A DNA stretch of 55,724 bases from positions 1-55,724 of the forward strand of contig DAHWNW010000002.1 of assembly GCA_027339745.1 (NCBI GenBank), given 5' to 3'. The notes beneath the pieces were generated by a model. That model was not told the DNA's origin and made no database searches. It saw only the letters and a list, made by a program, of their open reading frames with translations. Within the stretch, counting starts at the first letter, position 1, and every line of letters begins with the position of its first letter. Position numbers and translations under genes: made by a program. Shown here piece by piece: positions 31,922 through 39,831 of the stretch. The DNA comes from Nitrososphaerota archaeon (lineage in GTDB: Archaea; Thermoproteota; Nitrososphaeria; Nitrososphaerales; Gagatemarchaeaceae).

Positions 31922-34420
31922 ATGGTACAAGCACCGCACAAGTCCTTTCACCTGCCTGAGTCGAGACGCCACTACGCGCCGCCTCTCGAGTTCCACACCC
32001 ACCACACGAAGATAGAGCTCGCTGTCGACTTCGAGAAGAAGAGGATTTCGGGGCGGTGCACGATTGAGATAGAGCCGACAAGGGACGGGCTGAAGATGGC
32101 CACGTTGGACGCCTGCGGCCTGGAGGTGTCGAAGGTCACAGTGGACGGAGAGGAGGCGGTCTTCGGATACGACGGCTCGAAGCTCGAGGTGCCGCTTGGT
32201 CAGGGCGGCAGCAGGAGGCGGAAGATACTGGTCGAGTACAGCTCGTCGCCAAGCGTCGGGGTGTACTTCACCGGCCCCGACATCGAGCACCCGGAGAAGG
32301 AGGTCCAGGCGTGGACACACACCGAACCGGAGGAGTCGCGCTATTGGTTCCCTTGCCACGACCACCCCGGGGACAAATCGAGCAGCGAGCTGGTGCTGAC
32401 GGTTCCCAAGGAGTTCAGAGTGATATCGAACGGGAAGCTCCTTTCGACGAAGGTCGAAGGTGAAACGGCCACGTTCCATTGGCTGGAGGAGACTCCGCAC
32501 TCATGCTATCTCACGTCCTTCGTCGCAGGGAGGTTTGACGTCATCAGTCAGGCGTCCAGGGGGGTTCCTCTCAACTATAACTTCTCTGAGTCCAAGAGAG
32601 AGGACGCGCTGAGGTACTTCGGCGAGACCCCGAAGATGCTGGAGGTCTTCGAAGACCTCACCGGGGTCAGATATCCCTACGCCAAATATGACCAGACCGC
32701 GGTGGAGGACTTCGTGGCGGGAGGGGAGGAGAACCTGAACGCGACCACTCTGGCCAACAACTACTTCCCAGACGCAGCTTCGGAGGAGGACTTCTCGGTG
32801 AGCTACTCGAACGTCACTCAGAGGCCAGTGGACCTCGTGTCTCATGAACTAGCCCACCAATGGTTCGGAGACTACGTCACCTGCGCCGACTGGCCCCACG
32901 CATGGCTGAACGAAGGCTTTGCGTCTTACTTCCAAGAGCTATACCTCGAGAAGACGCGTGGGACAGAGGAGATGCTCTGGCATCTCGACGCCAGGACAGA
33001 GGACTACTTCGAAGAGGACGAGAAGGACTACAGGAGGCCCATTGTAGAAAGAGACTACGTCTGGCCCGACGACCTCTTCGACAGCCACCTCTATCCCAAA
33101 GGGGCATCCAGGCTCCACGAGCTCAGGTACGTGGTAGGGGACGCCTCTTTCTTCAGGGGCATATCGGAATACCTGAAGGCGCATGCGCTCTCGACGGCCG
33201 AGACCGTTGATTTCAGGCGGGCCATGGAGAAGGCGAGCGGGATGCAACTCGAGGAGTACTTCGAGCAGTCGTTCTACAGGCCGGGCCACCCGGAGTTCGA
33301 CGTATCATACGCCTGGGACGACGCCACTTCGATCGCCACCCTCAGGGTGGCGCAGACACAGAAGACAGACGACGGGACCCCTGTCTTCAAGCTCCCCTGC
33401 GAGGTCGTGTTCTACATAGGGGGGAGGAGAGAGAGCCATCGAGTGCTCTTGGATTCAGCCAACCAGACGCTCAGTTTCAGGCTCGATTCGAAGCCGACCA
33501 TCGTCGAATTCGACCCGAGAAGATGGCTCCTGAAGAGGGTGAAGTTCGACAAGAGCATAGGGATGCTGCTCAGCCAGTTGGAGCAGAGCGAGGACGCGCT
33601 TAGCAGAGCGCAGGCTGCCAAGAGGCTCGGCGAGCTGAAAGACGCGACGGCGATAGCAGGACTGGCCAAAGCTGCGTCGAAGGAGCAGTTCTGGCACGTG
33701 AGGGCGTCCGCCCTGAAGGCCTTGGGCGAAATCGGCACCGACGCGGCCCTCGAAGCACTTCTCAGGTTGGAACCCCCCAAGGACAGGCGGGCAAGGAGGG
33801 GGATTGCAGCGGCGCTCGGAGGGTTCAAGGACGAGAGAGCGAGAGAGAGGCTGCTCACCCTGCTGAAGGAGGACGAGAGCCCATACGTCCGATGCGAAGC
33901 TGCCCTCAGCCTGGCGAAAGCTTGGCCCGAAGGAGCGCTCCCGCACCTCAAGGACGCGGCGCGGGTTCACACCGCCAACGAGACCTTGGCGGAGGCCTGC
34001 GTCGCCGCGATGGGGAAGCTCGAGGACGAGGATGCGAGGAAGATAGTGAAGGATTCTCTCGCTTATGGGAACCCGACCAGGGTCAGGATAGGCGCCCTGA
34101 AGGCGATCAAAGAGAGAGGTTCGATCACCGACGAAGAGCTGACGGTCCTCAAGGAGATCCTCCTGCACGACAAGGAGTTCAGGGTCAGGCAGCTCCTACT
34201 GACCAACGTGATAAAGCAACTCCAAGATAGGAGGTTCCTCGACACGCTCAAGGTAGTCTCGAAATCAGACCTCCGCCCTGGGCTCAAGAGGAAAGCCCTC
34301 CAGCTTTACCACGAACTTGCGGCCTCGGTGGGCCCGGCGGAGGAACTTGAAAGGCTCAGGTCGGAGGTGGAGGAGCTCAGAAGCGAGGTCAGGCGGACGG
34401 CTGCCAGGGCGGCAGCCTAA
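31922..34420 (+). CDS. M1-family aminopeptidase with C-terminal HEAT-like repeats
   Basis: 832 residues. An N-terminal beta domain, then exopeptidase motif GGEEN (for GAMEN), zinc motif HELAHQW (residues 308-312 are HELAH) and the second ligand in NEGFA: a standard M1 zinc aminopeptidase that trims N-terminal residues from peptides. The usual C-terminal helical domain is followed, from about residue 550, by at least five HEAT/PBS-lyase-type repeats (units such as WHVRASALKALGEIGTDAAL and YVRCEAALSLAKA) and a terminal coiled coil (EELERLRSEVEELRSEV). The ATG at 31922 has a purine-rich stretch before it; TTG 31895 is the alternative. Convergent with the next gene, with a 4-bp overlap. Confidence 0.9.
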   Translation: MVQAPHKSFHLPESRRHYAPPLEFHTHHTKIELAVDFEKKRISGRCTIEIEPTRDGLKMATLDACGLEVSKVTVDGEEAVFGYDGSKLEVPLGQGGSRRRKILVEYSSSPSVGVYFTGPDIEHPEKEVQAWTHTEPEESRYWFPCHDHPGDKSSSELVLTVPKEFRVISNGKLLSTKVEGETATFHWLEETPHSCYLTSFVAGRFDVISQASRGVPLNYNFSESKREDALRYFGETPKMLEVFEDLTGVRYPYAKYDQTAVEDFVAGGEENLNATTLANNYFPDAASEEDFSVSYSNVTQRPVDLVSHELAHQWFGDYVTCADWPHAWLNEGFASYFQELYLEKTRGTEEMLWHLDARTEDYFEEDEKDYRRPIVERDYVWPDDLFDSHLYPKGASRLHELRYVVGDASFFRGISEYLKAHALSTAETVDFRRAMEKASGMQLEEYFEQSFYRPGHPEFDVSYAWDDATSIATLRVAQTQKTDDGTPVFKLPCEVVFYIGGRRESHRVLLDSANQTLSFRLDSKPTIVEFDPRRWLLKRVKFDKSIGMLLSQLEQSEDALSRAQAAKRLGELKDATAIAGLAKAASKEQFWHVRASALKALGEIGTDAALEALLRLEPPKDRRARRGIAAALGGFKDERARERLLTLLKEDESPYVRCEAALSLAKAWPEGALPHLKDAARVHTANETLAEACVAAMGKLEDEDARKIVKDSLAYGNPTRVRIGALKAIKERGSITDEELTVLKEILLHDKEFRVRQLLLTNVIKQLQDRRFLDTLKVVSKSDLRPGLKRKALQLYHELAASVGPAEELERLRSEVEELRSEVRRTAARAAA

Positions 34421-34773
34421 GGGGAACCCTTCCGGGGGCTATCCCCCCCGGTCGATGTGACCTTGGACCGCTTCGAAGACAAGATCCGTTTCATCTTCGG
34501 GCCCATTGTCTCGAAGACCTTCGCGAGGTTGTACCCGGTTTCGGTGAAGGAGTGGGTGTCGCGCGGTGTGTAGATTTCGACCGAGACCTCATACCTGGCA
34601 TGGTCGCCTGCCTGCTTCTTCGACTTCACCACCGCTCTTATCTCCTCGATGAACGGGTAGACCCTGCAGAGGTCTCCGGACAGCCTCTCGAACTTCGCCT
34701 TTGCCTCTGTGGCCTCCAAGGGCTCCTCGGGTAGGCCGACGATGTAGTACGGCGCGCTGACTCTCTCGCTTGG
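34417..34773 (-). CDS. small protein, weakly like ribosome hibernation factor (HPF/S30AE)
   Basis: 118 residues from ATG 34773. The order strand-helix (KFERLSGDLCRVYPFIEEI), strand (AVVKSKKQ), strand (RYEVSVEIYTPRDTHSF), helix (LAKVFETMGPKMKRIL) is that of S30AE/HPF domains, with a basic C-terminal tail. Residue-level similarity is weak, so this is a fold guess; an unrelated small RNA- or protein-binding domain is possible. It starts just after the GMC gene end, so cotranscription is likely. Confidence 0.4.
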   Translation of the reverse strand, partial: PSERVSAPYYIVGLPEEPLEATEAKAKFERLSGDLCRVYPFIEEIRAVVKSKKQAGDHARYEVSVEIYTPRDTHSFTETGYNLAKVFETMGPKMKRILSSKRSKVTSTGGDSPRKGSP

Positions 34774-34778
34774 CATCT

Positions 34779-36047
34779 CTATGACCGACGTTTCTCCTTC
34801 ATGGTCAGCTTTATGGATTCCGCGGTCCGCTTCGCCATGGCCATTATCGAAATCATGGGGTTGACGGCGGGGGTGGTGGGGAAGACGCATGCGTCCCCTA
34901 TGAACAGGTTTGACACCGTGTGCAGCTCTCCGGTGGGAGAGGTAGGGCCCAATGACGGGTCGGAGCTCATCCTACAGGACCCCATTATGTGCGCGCTGTA
35001 GAGCATCATCCTGTTGTAAACCACCCCTTCTCTCCTGAGGTCTTCGGCGAACCTGTCGAGCTCGGGCTCTCCGACCTTGGCCTTCCCGTCCCCGGCGAAG
35101 ACCTGGGAGTTGTGAGTGGTCCAGATGCCGACGGCGCCAGCGGCGGCTAGGATCCTGGCAGTCTCTTCCATCCCCCGGACCATGGTGTCCCTGTCTGCCG
35201 ACTCCATGTCGTACGTCACACGCGGGAAGCCGTCCCTGTCGATGGAGACGCGCCCCGAGCTCCGCTCTCTGAGGAGCACGATCGACGCCGATGAGCGCGC
35301 GTAATACCTGGCCATGAAATCCTTGTGGTCTCTTCCGCTCACCCACGGGATGGAGAGGGCGAAGAGCCCGGGGTGGGCGGGGGCAGCTTCGACCCAGAAG
35401 CCGTGGTACGTCCCGTCTAGGTCTATGTGCTTCCACACGGCCACGGTCTGCGGAGGACCGCTCCAGGGCATGACAGGGTGCTCGAAAATCCCTCCCACTG
35501 CGGCCGTCGGGTCGAGCCTGAGGTAGGCCCCCACGCCCCTGTCCTTCACGCCGGACCTAAGCAGGAGCGCAGGGGTCTCGATGCCCCCCGCTGCGACGAC
35601 CACCGCCTTGGCGCTCACCTCGAGGGTGTGCGTCCTCCCCCCGGAAACGCATGTCGCGACGACCCCCTTCGCTACGCCCCCTTCGATCTCAACTCGCTCG
35701 GCCCTAGCGTTGAATATGAACCTGGCCCCGGTGGCTTGGGCTCTTGGCAGGAAAGTGAGGGCCGTTGACTGTTTCGCAGTGTAGATGCATCCGTAGGTGC
35801 AGAAGTCGCACCGCTGGCGGCACCCCGTAGCGTTACGCTGGATCAGGTGGTAGTCGGTCCCCTCTTCGTATCCGAGCGCCCTGCACCCGTCCCAGAGCAC
35901 TTTGTTGTTGCCGTTGAGCTGGCTCTCCAAGCCGTTGACCTTCAGGCCGGCCCAGACGTCGTCAAGGAGGGCTGCGAAGCCCTCGCCAGTGACCCCGGCG
36001 ATGCCGAACTCAGCCTCCCACTCCGAGAGGACCCGCTTCGGGGGCAT
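34779..36047 (-). CDS. GMC oxidoreductase, C-terminal part (separated by frame change)
   Basis: 422 residues, beginning LMPPKRVLSEWEAEFG in the frame of a TGATG overlap with the upstream half. Contains a Cys-rich segment (TGCRQRCDFCTYGC), VVVAAGGIETPALLL of the FAD domain, the substrate domain and the C-terminal signature SNLFIGDACVFPTTPAVNP, with HIMGSCRM before it. These belong to GMC/long-chain alcohol oxidase-type flavoproteins. It lacks the dinucleotide-binding N-terminus, which is in the preceding frame. Either one gene has suffered a 1-base deletion or two coupled products assemble. Confidence 0.75.
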   Translation of the reverse strand: MPPKRVLSEWEAEFGIAGVTGEGFAALLDDVWAGLKVNGLESQLNGNNKVLWDGCRALGYEEGTDYHLIQRNATGCRQRCDFCTYGCIYTAKQSTALTFLPRAQATGARFIFNARAERVEIEGGVAKGVVATCVSGGRTHTLEVSAKAVVVAAGGIETPALLLRSGVKDRGVGAYLRLDPTAAVGGIFEHPVMPWSGPPQTVAVWKHIDLDGTYHGFWVEAAPAHPGLFALSIPWVSGRDHKDFMARYYARSSASIVLLRERSSGRVSIDRDGFPRVTYDMESADRDTMVRGMEETARILAAAGAVGIWTTHNSQVFAGDGKAKVGEPELDRFAEDLRREGVVYNRMMLYSAHIMGSCRMSSDPSLGPTSPTGELHTVSNLFIGDACVFPTTPAVNPMISIMAMAKRTAESIKLTMKEKRRS

Positions 36048-36799
36048 CAGGCAGGTATCCAGTTCACCGTCGTACCGCCCCCCGCCCCCCGCCCTGCGAG
36101 GAGGACGAAGGAGAGGTCCACGGTGGCAGCCGTCCCGCCCTGTTGGAACAGCCTTTGCATCATGCCCATCTCGTCCTGCCTGAAGGTGGTGGACGTGTCG
36201 TACGGTCCCTGCTCCAGCACGAGCACGTCATATCCAGCGCCGGACAGGGACTCGGCGACAGCCCCGCCCCCGGCACCAGAGCCGACCACCACCACGTCGC
36301 AGCTCATCTTTGCGTCTGCGTCGACCGGAATGGGTTTCAGGAGGAGATTCTCGGGCGTGGGGACCGGGGGGTCGCGGGAAGGGCCGGGGTAACCAAGCGC
36401 CCCCCAGCTTGGATTCCTCCCGTCGAGACCGGGTGACGCGTAAGCTATGAACAGGGCGAGACGCTTGACCGCCTGGAAAGCGGTCCGCTTCAGGGCGAAG
36501 GGGCTGTCCCTCCAGGCTTGGAGGTACCTCTCCCTCGCTCCTGAGCCCAGGCTCGAGAACTTCACCGGCCTCCCTGAGAGGATGAAGTTGTAGGCCGGGC
36601 TGTCGACCGCTCTCAGCATCCTTCGGAAGTCCCTTGCGCTCCCCGGCTGGAGGGAGCGTTCCACCGCTTCGGCGAGGGAAGATTCGATGGCTAGGTCGGA
36701 GGCGCTCAGTCTGAGGAAGTCAGAACCTCCAGGAATCGATGGGAAGAGGGTGTCGCAGAGCGCCTTCAGGGTTGCCCTCTCGGCATCAGTCAGCTCCAA
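36047..36799 (-). CDS. GMC oxidoreductase, N-terminal FAD-binding part (frame ends early)
   Basis: 250 residues. The first 130 resemble the small helical domain seen before FAO-type alcohol oxidases (opening DAERATLKALCDTLFP). Then VVVVGSGAGGGAVAESL, the FAD dinucleotide fold, and AGRGAGGGTTVNW, where homologues continue into CLxPPxxV. Here the frame gives IPA and stops at TGA, while the expected CLMPPKRV lies in the adjacent frame. Oxidises an alcohol or similar substrate with FAD if whole. The start overlaps the HAD gene end by 14 bp. Confidence 0.72.
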   Translation of the reverse strand: MELTDAERATLKALCDTLFPSIPGGSDFLRLSASDLAIESSLAEAVERSLQPGSARDFRRMLRAVDSPAYNFILSGRPVKFSSLGSGARERYLQAWRDSPFALKRTAFQAVKRLALFIAYASPGLDGRNPSWGALGYPGPSRDPPVPTPENLLLKPIPVDADAKMSCDVVVVGSGAGGGAVAESLSGAGYDVLVLEQGPYDTSTTFRQDEMGMMQRLFQQGGTAATVDLSFVLLAGRGAGGGTTVNWIPA

Positions 36800-37487
36800 C
36801 GCGTCCTCCCGCTCCCCCCTGACTTCTCAGGCCCGCGAAGAGCGGTTTCAGATCGGCGAGAGACGCGACGGCGTAGTCCGCGCCCTCGTCTCGCAGCCTC
36901 GCAGCGGGGTAGCTGCCGGTGGCCACCGATATGACCTTCACCTTCGCAGCCTTCGCTGCCTGGACGTCGTAGGGGCTGTCGCCGATGTAGTACGTAGAAT
37001 CTCTGGGGAGGCACAGCCTGGAGGCCGCCAAGACGACGCCCTCAGGTGCGGGCTTCATCACAACGGTATCGTCACGGGTGAGGACGAATTCAAAGTAGCC
37101 GCTGATCCCCGCGAGCTCAAGCTCAGCCGAAGCGGCCTTCCTTCCGCTGTTGGTCAGGACTGCCATCCGGACCCCGCTCCGGGACAGTTCTTCGAGGGTC
37201 TCGCGGGTCTCAGGGAATGGCTCGGTCGAGCTTACCCCCGCGACCTCGTACCTGTCCAAGATCTCGAAGGCGGCCCTGCGCGCGCACGCGAAGCGAGGCT
37301 CGTCGCCGCTAGGCGTCTGCGCCTTCGCTGCATCTAGCAGCCGCTGGGTCGGGCCCGATGAGTCCTGTGCTGACATGTCGTACCCTCTGTCCGCAAGTTC
37401 CCTGATGACTTCCTTCCTGGCAGTCCTGAGGTCGAACCTGAATGTGACGAGCGTGCCGTCGAGGTCGAAGATGGCTCCTAACGCCAT
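36786..37487 (-). CDS. HAD-family phosphatase (Gph/YjjG-like)
   Basis: 233 residues. Motif I DLDGTLV (residues 8-14), a helical cap (about 18-95), motif II LTNSG, motif III Lys in MKPAPEG, motif IV GDSPYDV. The layout matches phosphoglycolate-phosphatase-like HAD enzymes; the substrate is a small phosphomonoester that cannot be named. It is cotranscribed with the tiny membrane protein 5 bp upstream and overlaps the GMC gene downstream. Confidence 0.85.
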   Translation of the reverse strand: MALGAIFDLDGTLVTFRFDLRTARKEVIRELADRGYDMSAQDSSGPTQRLLDAAKAQTPSGDEPRFACARRAAFEILDRYEVAGVSSTEPFPETRETLEELSRSGVRMAVLTNSGRKAASAELELAGISGYFEFVLTRDDTVVMKPAPEGVVLAASRLCLPRDSTYYIGDSPYDVQAAKAAKVKVISVATGSYPAARLRDEGADYAVASLADLKPLFAGLRSQGGAGGRVGAD

Positions 37488-37492
37488 GGGTC

Positions 37493-37621
37493 CTAGAGCT
37501 TCTTCTTTGCGAACAGGATGAGAATCGCTAGGCCCGCGAGCCCGATGGCTACGACGAGGACCGCGATGGCCGTGAGCGTGTCCGCACCCGCCGCCTGCAG
37601 ATCCGGCAGGAATGGAGACAA
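37493..37621 (-). CDS. 42-residue single-helix membrane protein
   Basis: TTG start, a short polar N-terminus (SPFLPDLQAAGADT), one hydrophobic helix of about 24 residues and the basic end FAKKKL. The frame ends with TAG 5 bp before the HAD phosphatase ATG. A TATA box lies 29 bp before the TTG, so this would be the first, leaderless gene of the operon. The Lys-rich end after the helix fits cytoplasmic orientation of the C-terminus. No function is inferred. Confidence 0.55.
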   Translation of the reverse strand: MSPFLPDLQAAGADTLTAIAVLVVAIGLAGLAILILFAKKKL

Positions 37622-37644
37622 CCCCGTGGATGACCTCCCAGGTT

Positions 37645-37656
37645 CTTATTTATTTG
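37645..37656 (-). promoter_or_regulatory. TATA box of small membrane protein/HAD operon
   Basis: Minus strand AAATAAATAAG, centred 29 bp before the TTG at 37621. Confidence 0.5.
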
Positions 37657-37743
37657 TTCCCGGGGGAAGCGTCCTCCGCATGGTCTCGCCAGCCGGGCGC
37701 GCGAGCCCAAACGGCAATGGCACCAGGTCGTGCGCTGCAAGGA

Positions 37744-37751
37744 TTAATTAG
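37744..37751 (+). promoter_or_regulatory. TATA box of RNase J gene
   Basis: TTAATTAG, about 26 bp before the GTG start at 37773. Confidence 0.5.
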
Positions 37752-37772
37752 TGTCGTGCCCGGTTCCGAGCC

Positions 37773-39140
37773 GTGTCCCCCACTCTCACGTGCTACGGAG
37801 GCGTAGGAGAGATTGGCGGGAACAAGTTCCTCCTAGAGGACAGGGGGGTCAAGGTCCTGCTCGACTTCGGGACGGGGTTCGCGGACGGGGCAGACTACTT
37901 CGACGGGAACATCTCTCCGAGGGCGGTCAACGGGGCGGGCGACCTGTTCGAGTTCGGGCTCCTCCCAGAGATACCTGGGCTGTACTCCGAGAAGGCGCTC
38001 CAGAACACCGACCTGCGTTACGGCGACCCCGAGGTGGACGCCATAGTCCTCAGCCACTACCACTCGGACCACACGGGGAGGATATCGTACACCGACCCGA
38101 AGATACCGGTCTACTGCGGGGAGACCACGTCGCTCATCCACGAAGCATACAGCGACTCGAGGAGTTCTCCCCTCGATGACCATGAGATCAGGAGATTCAG
38201 GACAGGTGGGAGATTCAGGGTCGGGCCGATGGAGTTCGTGCCTGTCCACGTCGACCACTCCATCCCAGGGGCGTATGGATTCGTCGTGCACATGAGCGGA
38301 GGGACGTTGGCCTATACAGGAGACTTCAGGTTCCACGGTCGGGCGGGGGAGATGACCTTTGACTTCATCGAGGAAGCCGGCAGGGAAAAGCCAGACACGC
38401 TCCTGACTGAGGGAACGAGGGTCGGCCAGGGGGACGCGAAATCAAGGATGTCGGAGAGGGCGGTCCTCGAGGAGGCGCGTAGGCTGGTAGGCGGCGCGAA
38501 GGCCCTCGTGTTCTCGTCGTTCCGCGGGAACGACGTCGACAGGGTCAACACGTTCTTCGAGGCCTGCGAGAGCGCGGGGCGGAGGCTCGTCGTATCGATG
38601 AAGATTGCCATAATCCTGGAGAAACTGACGGCGGACCCGAGGTTGAAAGTCCCGAAGGTCGGGAAGGACATAGATGTCTATGTGAAGCGGAAGAAGTCTG
38701 GCCGAATCGACGACTCTGACTACTTCAAGTGGGAGAGGCAGTTTCTGAATCGAGGGGTGACGGCGGCAGACGTGAGGAAGGGCCAGAGAGACTACTTCCT
38801 CCATCTCGAGTCTTGGGACTTCCCGGAACTAATCGACATCGAGCCCGACAGAGGAGGGACGTACATACACTCCGCGACAGAGGCATACAACGAAGAAGGA
38901 GAGAAGGAGGAGGCGGTGATCAAGAACTGGGTCCACCACATCGGCTTCAGGTATGCCCAGCTCCACGCGTCCGGCCACGCCCCGGAGGGAGAGGTGTTCA
39001 CTCTGGTCGACAGGGTGGGTTCAGGCAAGGTCGTCCCCATTCACACAGAGCACCCGGACGCCTTCGTCCCGACGTCCAGGCGGAGGGGGCGGAAAGTCGA
39101 GATCCCAGCCAAGGGGGTCCCCATCGAAATAGGCGCGTAG
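37773..39140 (+). CDS. RNase J-type metallo-beta-lactamase/beta-CASP ribonuclease
   Basis: 455 residues. GGVGEIGGNKF near the N-terminus, zinc motif SHYHSDH at residues 94-100, a further His in HVDHSIPGAYG, Asp in YTGDFRFHG, the beta-CASP segment VFSSFRGNDVDRV, and C-terminal HASGHAP and HTEHP. This is the core of aRNase J 5'-3' exoribonucleases, which mature and degrade RNA. It lacks the long C-terminal extension of bacterial RNase J, as archaeal members do. GTG start; leaderless by TATA spacing. The HAD gene follows 14 bp later. Confidence 0.88.
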   Translation: MSPTLTCYGGVGEIGGNKFLLEDRGVKVLLDFGTGFADGADYFDGNISPRAVNGAGDLFEFGLLPEIPGLYSEKALQNTDLRYGDPEVDAIVLSHYHSDHTGRISYTDPKIPVYCGETTSLIHEAYSDSRSSPLDDHEIRRFRTGGRFRVGPMEFVPVHVDHSIPGAYGFVVHMSGGTLAYTGDFRFHGRAGEMTFDFIEEAGREKPDTLLTEGTRVGQGDAKSRMSERAVLEEARRLVGGAKALVFSSFRGNDVDRVNTFFEACESAGRRLVVSMKIAIILEKLTADPRLKVPKVGKDIDVYVKRKKSGRIDDSDYFKWERQFLNRGVTAADVRKGQRDYFLHLESWDFPELIDIEPDRGGTYIHSATEAYNEEGEKEEAVIKNWVHHIGFRYAQLHASGHAPEGEVFTLVDRVGSGKVVPIHTEHPDAFVPTSRRRGRKVEIPAKGVPIEIGA

Positions 39141-39154
39141 GCAGGTATAGCGTC

Positions 39155-39751
39155 ATGCGTACTCTGCTCTGCGACGTCGGCGGCGTCCTAGTCGAAAACC
39201 CGTGGGTGAGGACGTCTAAAGAGATTGGCAGAAAGGTCGGCGCGGATCAGGCGGAGGTGTTCAAGCTCCTCGATCAGCTCAGCAGGAGGCTCGACAGCGG
39301 AGAGTTTTCGCTGCCGCAGTTCCACCGGGCTCTGGTGGGCGAGCTAGGCGCCGATTACCCGCGCTCCGAGTTCACGGCCCTCCTGAAAAGCTCCCTGAGG
39401 AGGATCCAGCCGGTCTGGGACGCGGTCCAGTCACTGGCGGAGAGCAAGGACCTGCAGGTGGTGGCGCTGAGCAACATGTCCAGGGAGGTGTGGGAGTACC
39501 TCCAGGATAAGTTCGGGATCTGCGCCCTCTTCGACTCAGTCGTCCTGTCGTTCGAGCTCGGGGTCCTCAAGCCAGACCATGCGATCTACCGCTTGGCGCT
39601 GGAGCAGGCGAGGGCGCCGGCAGGCGAGTGCACGTTCGTCGACGATACGCTGACGAACGTGGAGGCAGCCGCATCCATCGGGATAAGGCCCTACCTCGCG
39701 ACCCTGCCTTCAGAGACCGCGAGATTCATCAGGTCTTTGGGGGCGTGCTAG
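39155..39751 (+). CDS. HAD-family hydrolase (HAD-IA, YihX-like)
   Basis: 198 residues from ATG 39155. Motif I is DVGGVLV, where the second Asp of DxDG is replaced by Gly, as in the YihX/HAD-IA variant 3 group. Motif II LSNMS, motif III Lys in GVLKPD, motif IV VDDTLTNV. Probably acts on a phosphorylated small metabolite; the motif I change may lower or alter phosphatase activity. Cotranscribed with the RNase J gene. Confidence 0.82.
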   Translation: MRTLLCDVGGVLVENPWVRTSKEIGRKVGADQAEVFKLLDQLSRRLDSGEFSLPQFHRALVGELGADYPRSEFTALLKSSLRRIQPVWDAVQSLAESKDLQVVALSNMSREVWEYLQDKFGICALFDSVVLSFELGVLKPDHAIYRLALEQARAPAGECTFVDDTLTNVEAAASIGIRPYLATLPSETARFIRSLGAC

Positions 39752-39798
39752 CCACCGCGAGACCCCGTTCTGCGCCCCCCAGGCGGAGGAGGCGAGTC

Positions 39799-39806
39799 AG
39801 GTTAAG
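39799..39806 (+). promoter_or_regulatory. TATA-like box of tldD
   Basis: AGGTTAAG, about 29 bp before the ATG at 39832; moderate match. Confidence 0.4.
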
Positions 39807-39831
39807 AAGGGCCCCTCACACCGGCCAGGCC

